Origin: Burkholderia seminalis DSM 23518
GTDB taxonomy: Bacteria > Pseudomonadota > Gammaproteobacteria > Burkholderiales > Burkholderiaceae
Direction of reading: 5' to 3'
Assembly (NCBI RefSeq): GCF_902832885.1
Contig: NZ_CADFDK010000001.1
Span: 1,302,001 to 1,366,000, forward strand
Length of the DNA: 64,000 nt
Below the pieces are notes generated by a model. The model was given only the letters and a program-made list of their open reading frames with translations. It had not been told where the DNA came from and did no database searches. The position numbers and the translations under genes are program-made. Numbering within the stretch: the first letter of the stretch is position 1; the number at the start of each line of letters is the position of its first letter. Below, in pieces: positions 56,192 through 64,000 of this stretch.

Positions 56192-56197
56192 TATAAT
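56192..56197 (+). promoter_or_regulatory. Consensus -10 hexamer upstream of the M48 protease gene
   Basis: TATAAT stands 28 bases before the ATG. No matching -35 is seen at 16-18 bases upstream, so this is only a partial promoter. Confidence 0.4.
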
Positions 56198-56225
56198 TCT
56201 CGCATAGAACCCTTTGGCGCCTTCG

Positions 56226-57485
56226 ATGTCACCCTTTTCATTCACCCTGCTGTTCGCGATCGCCGTACTCGCGATGGTCGTCACCAAGCTGTGGCTCGCG
56301 TCGCGGCAGATCCGCTTCGTCGCGGCGCACCGCAACGGCGTGCCCGCGCAGTTCAGCGCGACCATCCCGCTGACCGCCCACCAGCGCGCGGCCGACTATA
56401 CGGTCGAGCGCACCCGGCTGACGATGCTCGAGATCGTCGTCAGTGCGGCCGTGCTGGTCGGCCTCACGCTGCTCGGCGGCGTCGGCGCGCTCGATACGCT
56501 GCTGACCGGCTGGCTCGGCCGCGGCTACGGGCAGCAGGTCGCGCTCGTCGCCGCGGTGCTCGTGATCACGAGCGTGATCGACGTCCCGTTCGAGTACTAC
56601 CGGCAGTTCGGGGTCGAGCAACGGTTCGGCTTCAACCGCATGACGAAACGGCTGTTCTTCACCGACATGCTGAAAAACGCGCTGCTCGGCGCCGCGCTCG
56701 GCCTGCCGCTGCTGTTCGTCGTGCTGTGGCTGATGAACCAGGCCGGCAGCCTGTGGTGGCTGTGGACCTGGATCGTCTGGGTCGCGTTCCAGATGCTCGT
56801 GCTGCTGATCTACCCGACCTTCATCGCGCCGATCTTCAACAAGTTCGAGCCGCTGAAGGACGACGCACTGCGCACGCGCATCGAGTCGCTGATGAAGCGC
56901 TGCGGTTTTGCGGCGAAGGGGCTGTTCGTGATGGACGGCAGCCGCCGCTCCGCGCACGGCAATGCGTACTTCACGGGCTTCGGCGCATCGAAGCGGATCG
57001 TGTTCTTCGATACGCTGCTCGCGCGCCTGTCCGGCCAGGAAATCGAGGCCGTGCTCGCGCACGAGCTCGGCCATTTCAAGCGCCGCCACGTGATGAAGCG
57101 GATGCTCGTGTCGTTCGTGCTGAGCCTCGTGCTGCTCGCGCTGCTCGGCTGGCTCGCGCAACGCACGTGGTTCTACACCGGGCTCGGCGTCACGCCGTCG
57201 CTCGACACCAGCAACGCGGGCGCCGCGCTCGTGCTGTTCTTCCTCGCGATTCCGGTATTCCTGTTCTTCGCGACGCCGTTCAGCAGCCTTACGTCGCGCA
57301 AGCACGAATTCGAGGCCGACGCGTTCGCGGCCAGCCAGACCGACGCGCAGGATCTCGTCAGCGCGCTCGTGAAGCTCTACGAGGACAACGCGTCGACGCT
57401 GACGCCCGACCCCGTCTACACGGCCTTCTACTACTCGCATCCGCCTGCGTCGCAGCGGATCGACCGCCTGCTGCAACACGCATGA
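56226..57485 (+). CDS. M48-family membrane metalloprotease (Ste24/CAAX-prenyl-protease type)
   Basis: A 419-residue inner-membrane zinc protease with five or more hydrophobic segments. The zinc site is HELGH at about 279-283, with the third ligand in HEFEADAFA near 359. The N-terminal domain with [19 protein letters not shown] is the Ste24 family signature. Start at 56226 ([10 protein letters not shown]); an upstream TTG is unlikely. It probably acts in membrane protein quality control. Its stop overlaps rsgA. Confidence 0.93.
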   Translation: MSPFSFTLLFAIAVLAMVVTKLWLASRQIRFVAAHRNGVPAQFSATIPLTAHQRAADYTVERTRLTMLEIVVSAAVLVGLTLLGGVGALDTLLTGWLGRGYGQQVALVAAVLVITSVIDVPFEYYRQFGVEQRFGFNRMTKRLFFTDMLKNALLGAALGLPLLFVVLWLMNQAGSLWWLWTWIVWVAFQMLVLLIYPTFIAPIFNKFEPLKDDALRTRIESLMKRCGFAAKGLFVMDGSRRSAHGNAYFTGFGASKRIVFFDTLLARLSGQEIEAVLAHELGHFKRRHVMKRMLVSFVLSLVLLALLGWLAQRTWFYTGLGVTPSLDTSNAGAALVLFFLAIPVFLFFATPFSSLTSRKHEFEADAFAASQTDAQDLVSALVKLYEDNASTLTPDPVYTAFYYSHPPASQRIDRLLQHA

Positions 57486-58423
57486 GCCGCCCGACGTCCC
57501 GCAAGCCGGCCCCGCGCGCGTCGAACGCGCAACGGGTCGAAGGCCGCGTGATCGCCGCGCACGGGCGCCACTACATCGTCGCACCCGACAACGGCGGCCC
57601 GATGCTGCAATGCTTCCCGCGCGGCAAGAAGAGCGACATCGCGGTCGGCGACCGCGTCGTGTGCGAACTCGCATCGGCCGACCAGGGCGTGATCGTCGAG
57701 ATCGGCGAACGGCGCAATCTGCTGTACCGCTCCGACCAGTTCAAGTCGAAGCTGTTCGCGGCCAACCTCGACCAGTTGCTGATCGTGCTCGCGACCGAGC
57801 CCTATTTCAGCGAGGACCTGCTCGGCCGCGCGTTGATCGCGGCCGAGGCGAACGAGCTGAAGCCGCTGGTCGTGCTGAACAAGATCGACGTCGAGGCCGC
57901 GCTGCCCGTCGCACGCGAGCGCCTCGCGCCGTACCGCGCGCTCGGCTACGACGTGCTCGAGCTGTCGGTGAAGGGCTCGCCCGACGACGCGCGCGCGCAG
58001 TTGATGCCGCACCTCGCCGGGCACTCGACGATCCTGCTCGGCCAGTCCGGGATGGGCAAGTCGACGCTCGTGAACCTGCTCGTCCCCGATGCCGAAGCCG
58101 CGACGCGCGAGATCTCGGCCGCGCTCAACAGCGGCCGCCACACGACGACGTTCACGCGCCTCTACCCGCTGGAAGGCGGCGGTGCACTGATCGATTCGCC
58201 GGGTTTCCAGGAATTCGGCCTCTACCACCTGACGGAAGGCCGCCTCGAGCGCGCGTTTCCGGAGTTCCGGCCGCTGCTCGCGGATTGCCGTTTCTATAAT
58301 TGTCATCATCTGCACGAGCCCGGCTGCGCGATTCTCGAAGCCGTCGCCGACGGCCGTATCGCGCCGTCGCGGCATGCGCTGTACGCCCAGCTCGTGCACG
58401 AGGCGAGCCAGATCGTCCGCTGA
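57482..58423 (+). CDS. rsgA: Ribosome small-subunit GTPase RsgA
   Basis: A circularly permuted GTPase of 313 residues that checks late 30S assembly. The motif order is G4 NKID (near 133), G1 GQSGMGKST (near 186) and G3 DSPG (near 238). The zinc site [15 protein letters not shown] follows at about 268-283. An N-terminal OB fold is present. It overlaps the protease stop by four bases (ATGA), so coupling is likely. Confidence 0.97.
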   Translation: MSRPTSRKPAPRASNAQRVEGRVIAAHGRHYIVAPDNGGPMLQCFPRGKKSDIAVGDRVVCELASADQGVIVEIGERRNLLYRSDQFKSKLFAANLDQLLIVLATEPYFSEDLLGRALIAAEANELKPLVVLNKIDVEAALPVARERLAPYRALGYDVLELSVKGSPDDARAQLMPHLAGHSTILLGQSGMGKSTLVNLLVPDAEAATREISAALNSGRHTTTFTRLYPLEGGGALIDSPGFQEFGLYHLTEGRLERAFPEFRPLLADCRFYNCHHLHEPGCAILEAVADGRIAPSRHALYAQLVHEASQIVR

Positions 58424-58485
58424 GCGCGAGAGGCGCGCGGGGCCGGCCGGCACGCCCGGGCCGGCCTTCATCGACAGGAGCCGCG

Positions 58486-58803
58486 ATGCGTTTCAAGGCA
58501 CCCGATCTCGCGACCGCGCAACATTGGGCCAACGTGCTTCAGGTGGCCGGCGTCGGTTGCGAGCTGCATAACTGCTACGCGACTGGTGCGCTCGGCGGCC
58601 TGCCGGCCGATGCGTGCACGCCCGAGCTGTGGCTCGACGACGAACGTGACGGCGCCCTCGCGCGCCGGCTCCTCGATGCCGCCTCGCACGGCCCGTCGGC
58701 CGGCGCCGCGCCCTGGTTTTGCCGGCAGTGCGGCGAAGCGCTCGAGGCCCAGTTCACCGCGTGCTGGCAATGCGGCGCCGTGCGCGATCCGCGCGACGAC
58801 TGA
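58486..58803 (+). CDS. DUF2007-like protein with zinc ribbon
   Basis: A 105-residue protein starting MRFKAPDLATAQHWANVLQ. The N-terminal half fits the DUF2007 fold (signal-transducing PII-like) with AGVGCELHNCYATGALGGLPA. The C-terminus has two CxxC pairs (FCRQCGEAL and ACWQCGAVR), a zinc ribbon. Function unknown. It follows rsgA by 62 bases, with a GC stem and GACAGGAG upstream. Confidence 0.85.
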   Translation: MRFKAPDLATAQHWANVLQVAGVGCELHNCYATGALGGLPADACTPELWLDDERDGALARRLLDAASHGPSAGAAPWFCRQCGEALEAQFTACWQCGAVRDPRDD

Positions 58804-58812
58804 CCCACAGCG

Positions 58813-58845
58813 ACAAGGCCGGCATCGAGCCGGCCTTGTTCTTTC
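58813..58845 (+). terminator. Intrinsic terminator after the DUF2007-like gene
   Basis: ACAAGGCCGGC, an ATCGA loop and GCCGGCCTTGT form an 11-bp stem ending in a T-rich run. It also precedes the end of the convergent CobD-like gene. Confidence 0.8.
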
Positions 58846-58866
58846 ATCGGATCCCGCCGTGCGACG

Positions 58867-59805
58867 TCACGACACCCAGACGGCGAGCGTCAGCATCAGC
58901 AGCAGGATCATCCACAGGATCACCGCACGCCAGACGAGGCCGACCGCCGATTGCAGCGTCCGCGGCGTGCAATCGTCTCCGACCGTCAACGGACCGCTGT
59001 CGCCGACCGCCAGCGCATCGAGGCTCGACGGCTCCGCGAGCGGCCCCGCGAGACGCGCGCCGAGCGCCCCGCTGCCGGCGGCGAGCAGCACGCCGTCGTT
59101 CGGGTCGGGCCACTGGCGCGTGTGATTGCGCCACGCGTAGATCGCATCCTCGAAATTGCCGACGATCGCGAAGCCGAGCGCGGTCAATCGCGCGGGAATC
59201 CAGTCGATCACGAAAAACGCGCGCTGCGCGAACGTCGAGAACGCGGCCGTGCGGTCGTCGCCCGGCGTCGACCAGCTGCGCGCGAGGTATTCGGAAATCC
59301 GGTACAGCACGGCGCCGGCCGGGCCGATCGGCAGCACATACCAGAAGAACACGCCGAACACGTGGCGATGCGACGCGACAACTGCATGAATCAGCGTATG
59401 GCGGACGATTTCGCCGACCGGCATGTCGACCGTGTCGATGCCCGTCCACTCACGGAGGATTTCGCGCGCACGCGGCACGTCGTCGTTGTTGAGCGCGAGG
59501 TGGATGTCGGTGAAGTAGTGGCTGAACTGGCGGAAGCCGAGCGTGAAATACACGACGACGACGTTCCACAGGAACGCGAGCACGAAGCTCACCTTGTACA
59601 GCAGGAAATAGATCAGCGCGACGATCAGCACCCACGGCAGCACGACCGCGAGCCAGGCGAGGATGCCGTGCTTCTGCTTGCCGGCGTCGAGGCCATGCGC
59701 AACGGTTTCCGCATGAAACTGGAACAGCGCAAACACCGGATTGCTCGGTGATAACGCGCGGACCTGTTCGATGATGAGGGCGAGGAGAACCGAAAAGAAA
59801 GTCAT
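58867..59805 (-). CDS. CobD/CbiB-like membrane protein
   Basis: A 312-residue inner-membrane protein with four or five hydrophobic segments. It matches the CobD/CbiB family by FFSVLLALIIEQVRALSPSN near the start and VGEIVRHTLIHAVVASHRHVFGVFFWYVLP in the middle. The true CobD makes adenosylcobinamide phosphate, but no cobalamin genes are near and the sequence also resembles AmpE-type proteins. The role is unknown. Confidence 0.82.
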   Translation of the reverse strand: MTFFSVLLALIIEQVRALSPSNPVFALFQFHAETVAHGLDAGKQKHGILAWLAVVLPWVLIVALIYFLLYKVSFVLAFLWNVVVVYFTLGFRQFSHYFTDIHLALNNDDVPRAREILREWTGIDTVDMPVGEIVRHTLIHAVVASHRHVFGVFFWYVLPIGPAGAVLYRISEYLARSWSTPGDDRTAAFSTFAQRAFFVIDWIPARLTALGFAIVGNFEDAIYAWRNHTRQWPDPNDGVLLAAGSGALGARLAGPLAEPSSLDALAVGDSGPLTVGDDCTPRTLQSAVGLVWRAVILWMILLLMLTLAVWVS

Positions 59806-59925
59806 GCGTGGCGCCGTCTTCGGAGTTATGTCATTTTTTGCATAACGATAGCACAGCGCCAGCCCCGCATGGCTGCCGACGCGGTCGCCCGGCGGCCGGC
59901 CGCGCGCGCCGGCCGGTGCATGCGC

Positions 59926-60612
59926 CTAGCCGGCGGCCAAGAAGCGGTAGAGATTGCGAAACATGCCGGCAGTTGCGCCCCAGATGAAGTAATGCCCGCC
60001 CGGTTCGCCATTCGGATAGGGCATCGCAAAAAAACGACGCTCGCCGCCTTCCCAGCGGAACACGCGGACCTGATGGTTCGCGGGATTCATCACGAACGCG
60101 AGCGGCACTTCGAAAATCTCGGCGACTTCGAACGTATCGGCCTGCACCGTGAACGGCGGATGCACGAGGCCGACCACCGGCGTCACGCAGAAGCCCGTGC
60201 CGGTCAGGTAGTCGGGTAGCGCACCGAGGATCTCGACCCGTTCGGCGGCCAGCCCGATCTCTTCCTTCGCCTCGCGCAACGCGGTGGCCGTTGCATCGCG
60301 ATCGAACGTCTCGCGACGGCCGCCGGGGAAGCTGATCTGCCCGGCGTGGTCGTTCAGGTGGTCGGCACGCTGGGTCAACAGCACGGTCAGGCCCGACTCG
60401 CGGACGACGAGCGGCATGAGGACGGCCGCGCTGCGCGGATCGACGCCTTCCTGCAGCCTCGCCTCGCCGGGCTCGACGCTCCAGTCGAGCGTACGCGCGA
60501 AACGTTCGCGCAAGCCGGACGGCGTCATCAGCGGGGGATCGATGACAGGCAGGCCGGCACCGGTGCCTTCGACCGGCAGGACTTCGGGATCGATGATGGG
60601 GCGGCGATTCAA
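59926..60612 (-). CDS. Nudix hydrolase, CoA pyrophosphatase type
   Basis: A 228-residue Nudix enzyme. The motif GGRRETFDRDATATALREAK to EEIGL is at about 97-121, with the family's LTQRADHLNDHAGQISFPGG upstream, as in NudL/YeaB-type CoA pyrophosphatases. It probably cleaves CoA or its oxidised derivatives. It stands 87 bases from rplS, separated by a terminator. Confidence 0.92.
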   Translation of the reverse strand: MNRRPIIDPEVLPVEGTGAGLPVIDPPLMTPSGLRERFARTLDWSVEPGEARLQEGVDPRSAAVLMPLVVRESGLTVLLTQRADHLNDHAGQISFPGGRRETFDRDATATALREAKEEIGLAAERVEILGALPDYLTGTGFCVTPVVGLVHPPFTVQADTFEVAEIFEVPLAFVMNPANHQVRVFRWEGGERRFFAMPYPNGEPGGHYFIWGATAGMFRNLYRFLAAG

Positions 60613-60661
60613 TGGGGCTCTCGGGTTCGTGTCGTATCGAGCATATTGTCGCGCCAGAATG

Positions 60662-60688
60662 AAAAAAGCACCCGGGTGGGTGCTTTTT
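60662..60688 (-). terminator. Terminator of the rpsP-rplS operon
   Basis: In the minus sense GAAAAAGCACCC and GGGTGCTTTTTTC form a strong stem with a T-run, about 12 bases past the rplS stop. Confidence 0.9.
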
Positions 60689-60699
60689 CCTTACAGCTC

Positions 60700-61092
60700 T
60701 TACTCTTGGGAAGCTGCTGCGGCGCGATCCTTCGACACCAGCTTTTCCTTGATACGAGCCGACTTGCCCGAACGCTCGCGCAGGTAGTACAGCTTCGCAC
60801 GACGCACATCGCCGCGACGCTTCACGACGATGCTTGCCAGCAGCGGCGAGTACGTCTGGAACGTACGCTCGACGCCTTCGCCCGACGAGATCTTGCGGAC
60901 GATGAAGTTCGAGTTCAGACCACGGTTGCGAATCGCGATCACGACGCCTTCGTAAGCCTGAACGCGCTTGCGGTTACCTTCAACCACGTTCACGTTCACG
61001 ATCACCGTGTCGCCCGGGGCGAATTCGGGGATCGTCTTGCCGGCGAGCGCGCGCTCGATTTCTTCCTGCTCAAGTTTTGCGATCAGATTCAT
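60700..61092 (-). CDS. rplS: 50S ribosomal protein L19
   Basis: A 130-residue protein from the ATG at 61092 ([16 protein letters not shown]). It is at the 30S-50S interface. Conserved segments are [32 protein letters not shown] and [21 protein letters not shown]. The frame to 61263 is unconserved. Last gene of the rpsP-rimM-trmD-rplS operon. Confidence 0.98.
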   Translation of the reverse strand: MNLIAKLEQEEIERALAGKTIPEFAPGDTVIVNVNVVEGNRKRVQAYEGVVIAIRNRGLNSNFIVRKISSGEGVERTFQTYSPLLASIVVKRRGDVRRAKLYYLRERSGKSARIKEKLVSKDRAAAASQE

Positions 61093-61225
61093 TACTGACT
61101 CCTTATGCCATCGTGTCGGCGTTGGTACCCGCCTGCTTCCAGGCCTGGCCCCGATAGAGGATGGATTCACATCAGGCACCGCACACGCATGCACGGCACC
61201 GCCAATTCCCGCTCGCGCAGCCGCC

Positions 61226-62020
61226 TCAGGAGGCGTCCTTCGCTTCGCGTGCGAGGTTCGCAAGCCACGCCTCGTCGGCCCGGCTCAGCAACTTCTCGCG
61301 GCGCGCCCGGACGATCAGGTCCGGCCGCTTCCGCCACGTATTCCGCAATGCTTCCTGCCGCCGCCACCGCTCGATCTCGGCATGATGCCCGCCGAGCAGC
61401 ACGTCCGGCACGCGCACGCCATGGTATTCCTCGGGGCGCGTGTAGTGCGGGCAATCGAGCAGGCCGTCGGCGAAACTGTCCTGCACGGCCGACAGCGAAT
61501 CGTTCAGCACGCCGGGCAGCAGCCGTACGACGGCATCCATCATCGCCATCGCCGGCAGTTCGCCGCCCGACAGGACGAAATCGCCGAGGCTGATTTCCTC
61601 GTCGACGCACCGGTCGAGCAGACGCTGATCGATCGCTTCGTAGCGGCCGCACAGCACGACGACACCGGGCTCCTGCGCCATCCGCACGGCACGCTCATGC
61701 GTGAGCGGCGCGCCCTGCGGCGACATCATCACGACACGCGTGCTCGCGATGCCCTGCTCCGCCTGCGCCGCTTTCGCGGCGTCAATGGCGGCTTCGAGCG
61801 GCTTCGCCAGCATCACCATGCCCGGACCGCCGCCGTACGGACGATCATCGACCGTGCGGTAGTTGTCCGTCGTGAAATCACGCGGGTTCCAGGTGCGCAG
61901 CCCGAAGCGCCCCTGCTTGACGGCCCGGCTGGTGATGCCCCAGTCGGTCAGTGCACGGAACATCTCGGGAAAGAGCGTGACGACGTCGAACTGCACCGCG
62001 CTCTCGGTTACCTGGTTCAT
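61226..62020 (-). CDS. trmD: tRNA (guanine37-N1)-methyltransferase
   Basis: Methylates G37 in tRNAs that read CNN codons, preventing frameshifts. It has 264 residues from the ATG at 62020 ([21 protein letters not shown]), one base after the rimM stop. The SAM-binding trefoil-knot region includes [13 protein letters not shown] and [15 protein letters not shown]. The first nine or so residues are an extension over E. coli. Confidence 0.97.
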   Translation of the reverse strand: MNQVTESAVQFDVVTLFPEMFRALTDWGITSRAVKQGRFGLRTWNPRDFTTDNYRTVDDRPYGGGPGMVMLAKPLEAAIDAAKAAQAEQGIASTRVVMMSPQGAPLTHERAVRMAQEPGVVVLCGRYEAIDQRLLDRCVDEEISLGDFVLSGGELPAMAMMDAVVRLLPGVLNDSLSAVQDSFADGLLDCPHYTRPEEYHGVRVPDVLLGGHHAEIERWRRQEALRNTWRKRPDLIVRARREKLLSRADEAWLANLAREAKDAS

Positions 62021-62021
62021 T

Positions 62022-62699
62022 TCAGTAATCGGCTTCCCAGTCGACGACGATCCGACGCGCCGCCTGATCCACCGTTTTGACGTATACGCCGACAAACGGG
62101 ATCAACCGTTCGTCGGTGGTCGGCTGACCGTCTTTGCCGGTCGCCGGATACTCGACACGCATGATCGAATGCACGCCGTTGTCGATCATCCCGCTCACCT
62201 TCCCGAGCGCCACCGATTGCTCGTTGACGACATCGAGACCGATCAGGTCGACCCAATAGAATTCGTCCGCGGCCAGTGCCGGGAAATCTTCCCGGCGCAC
62301 GAACACGCGAAAGCCGCGCATCGCGAGTGCGGCATCGCGGTCGCTGACGCCCGCGGGTTGCGCAACGACGGTGTCGCTGTGCGTCTTCGACTGCATGATG
62401 CGGACCGAAAGCCGCTCCGCACCGCGCTCCAGCCACCAGCGACGCGCGTTGAGCAATGCATCGCCGCCGCGACCGGCGTCGGCATGCGTCGCCACCTTGA
62501 CCCAGCCCTTCAGGCCGTAGGCGTCGACTACCGCCCCGACCTCGACTGCGTCGTCGGGCCAGGCTTGCGTCGCTTCGAGACCACCTTGCTCGGCAGCCTC
62601 ACCGGCGCTCGCGACAGCGTCGCGCTCGACCGGCTTGCGGACGAACGCGCCGAATGACGCACGCCCGCGCCTTGCATTACCGGAATCGTGACCCGCCAT
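62022..62699 (-). CDS. rimM: Ribosome maturation factor RimM
   Basis: A 225-residue 30S assembly factor. The N-terminal 45 residues are a non-conserved extension; the RimM domain starts near [20 protein letters not shown], and the PRC-barrel follows with [16 protein letters not shown] and [14 protein letters not shown] used the ATG at 62699, with GAGGTG upstream; a TTG just before is also possible. It is in the canonical ribosomal operon. Confidence 0.95.
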   Translation of the reverse strand: MAGHDSGNARRGRASFGAFVRKPVERDAVASAGEAAEQGGLEATQAWPDDAVEVGAVVDAYGLKGWVKVATHADAGRGGDALLNARRWWLERGAERLSVRIMQSKTHSDTVVAQPAGVSDRDAALAMRGFRVFVRREDFPALAADEFYWVDLIGLDVVNEQSVALGKVSGMIDNGVHSIMRVEYPATGKDGQPTTDERLIPFVGVYVKTVDQAARRIVVDWEADY

Positions 62700-62741
62700 C
62701 AATGCACCTCACAGCCGGCACGACCGGCACACCGTGCCATG

Positions 62742-62996
62742 TTAGGCAGCCGGTTGCGCCTTTTGCGCTTCCTTCACGAGACGCTGGACGGTCGGCGACA
62801 GTTGCGCGCCAACGCCTTGCCAGTACGTCAGGCGATCCTGAGCGATACGCAGCGATTCGCCCTTCGTGGCGACCGGGTTGTAGAAGCCGACGCGCTCGAT
62901 GAAGCGGCCGTCACGACGGTTGCGCGAATCGGTAGCGACGATGTTGTAGAACGGGCGCTTCTTCGAGCCGCCACGAGCCAGACGGATGATAACCAT
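62742..62996 (-). CDS. rpsP: 30S ribosomal protein S16
   Basis: A compact 84-residue protein reading [20 protein letters not shown], followed by the S16 core ([19 protein letters not shown]). First gene of the operon, and it has the consensus-like promoter noted at 63042. Ends in KAQPAA. Confidence 0.98.
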
Positions 62997-63041
62997 ATGA
63001 TGTCCTTCGGAAAACCGGGTTCGAAACTACTGAAACACGCG

Positions 63042-63070
63042 ATTATAGCCGGAAACCAGAGGTACAACAA
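63042..63070 (-). promoter_or_regulatory. Sigma-70 promoter of the rpsP operon
   Basis: On the minus strand, -35 TTGTTG (63070-63065), a 17-base spacer and a perfect -10 TATAAT (63047-63042). The transcript would begin near 63035, about 39 bases before the rpsP ATG. Confidence 0.88.
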
Positions 63071-63146
63071 ACACTTACGCGCAAAATTCCGCGGGCGGCC
63101 TGTCGGGCGGGCATACAATCGTCGTGTCCAGGACGTTTCCCGCCGT

Positions 63147-64000
63147 CATGCCGCCCCTTCCCGCTGCCTCGACGCGCCGCGCGCAGAACCGTTTCACGGC
63201 GCTGCTCGCCGGCCTTGCCAGCCTCGCGTCCGCACCGGCGTTTGCCGCGCCGTTGCCGGTGAGTGAACTCGTCGTCCCGCCCGGCTTCCACGTGGAAATC
63301 CTGACCGACACGGTACCGGCCGCGCGCGAAATGGCCTGGTCGCCCCGCGGCATCCTGTATGTCGGCACACGCGAAGGCCGCGTGCACGCGTTCGCGATGC
63401 ACGAGGGCCGGATCACCGCGCACTACGTGATCGCCTCCGGGCTCGACATGCCCGTCGGCGTCGCCTACCGCGATGGCGCCCTCTATATATCCGCCGTATC
63501 GCGGATCCTGCGCGTCGATCATGTCGACGATCGGCTCGCCCGACCGCCCGCCCCCGTCGTCGTGACCGATGCGCTACCGACGGAACATCATCACGGCTGG
63601 AAATTCATCGCGTTCGGCCCCGACGGCAAGCTGTACGTGCCGACCGGCGCACCGTGCAATGCCTGCCTCGCCGATCGCAGCCGCTACGCGATCATCGCGC
63701 GCATGAAGGCGGACGGCAGCGAACGCGAGGTGGTCGCGCGCGGCGTACGCAATACGGTCGGCTTCGCATGGCATCCCGATTCGGGCGAGCTGTGGTTTAC
63801 CGACAACGGGCGCGACCTGATGGGCGACGACGTACCCGATGACAAGCTGAATCGCGCCCCGCGCGCCGGGCTCGACTTCGGCTTTCCTTATTGCCATGGC
63901 GGCGATACGCCCGACCCCGAATTCGGCAGCGCCGGCGTGTGCCGCCGCTACGCGCCGCCCGTCGTGAAACTCGGCGCGCATGTCGCCGCGCTCGGCATGC
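63147..64000 (+). CDS. PQQ-type sugar dehydrogenase (sorbosone dehydrogenase-like), truncated by window end
   Basis: A frame of 284 codons that runs off the right edge. The signal peptide covers about 1-33 (ASAPAFA-APLPV). The mature part begins VPPGFHVEILTDTVPAAREMAW and shows the beta-propeller pattern of PQQ-dependent glucose/sorbosone dehydrogenases (GPDGKLYVPTGAPCNACL; RNTVGFAWHPDSGELWFTDNGRD; FGFPYCHGGDTPDPEF). A periplasmic sugar or aldose oxidase is likely; the substrate is unknown. It is divergent from rpsP. Confidence 0.85.

Overview
The window is about 68% G+C and reads as an ordinary, densely coded stretch of the main chromosome of a Burkholderia, most likely a member of the Burkholderia cepacia complex. 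This rests on gene order (rpsP-rimM-trmD-rplS; plsX-fabH-fabD-fabG-acpP-fabF next to rpoE-rseA-mucB-degP and lepA-lepB-rnc-era-recO), on codon use, and on protein style (Ala/Pro-rich tails on RNase III and RNase E, VpsR-like activator, FdxA-type ferredoxin). I see no insertion sequence, prophage, integrase, CRISPR array, rRNA or replication origin. The DNA is core genome with a few lineage-specific genes inserted.

Layout. 1-16.6 kb: one long run of minus-strand genes. In transcription order these are yceD, rpmF, plsX, fabH, fabD, fabG, acpP, fabF, a small membrane protein, rpoE, rseA, mucB, degP, a glutaredoxin-like gene, lepA, lepB, rnc, era and the start of recO. They serve phospholipid and fatty acid synthesis, the envelope stress response, protein export and RNA/ribosome maturation. 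16.9-21.4 kb: yceF-type maf and an RsmI-family methyltransferase on plus, then the minus-strand group rluC-HAD phosphatase-Rieske protein-sppA. 21.4-25.2 kb: rne with a long structured leader. 25.4-29.3 kb: molybdenum cofactor genes moaA, mobA, moeA, then a membrane protein and a GNAT acetyltransferase. 29.4-35.4 kb (minus): rmuC, a 2-hydroxyacid dehydrogenase, nhaD, an orphan lutC and pncB. 35.7-36.4 kb: fdxA and two identical tRNA-Asn genes behind a near-consensus promoter. 36.4-44.7 kb: creA, an AraC regulator with azlCD, two uncharacterised genes, an S4 RNA-binding protein, a MATE exporter, fumC and a thioesterase.

44.8-52.7 kb is the least ordinary part. It holds a 46-residue lipoprotein-like gene, an ArsR-type regulator, an 863-residue secreted FecR/tryptophan-rich/proline-rich protein, thyA, a VpsR-like sigma-54 activator, a divergently transcribed small secreted protein with an excellent sigma-54 promoter and an upstream perfect palindrome, and folA. 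The activator, palindrome, promoter and small secreted protein together look like a self-contained regulatory module placed between thyA and folA; this is my best candidate for something undescribed.

52.8-64 kb: pmbA, darP(yjgA), mogA, orn, an M48 membrane protease, rsgA, a DUF2007-like zinc-ribbon protein, a CobD/CbiB-like protein, a Nudix CoA pyrophosphatase, the rplS-trmD-rimM-rpsP ribosome operon (minus) and the start of a PQQ-type sugar dehydrogenase cut by the window edge.
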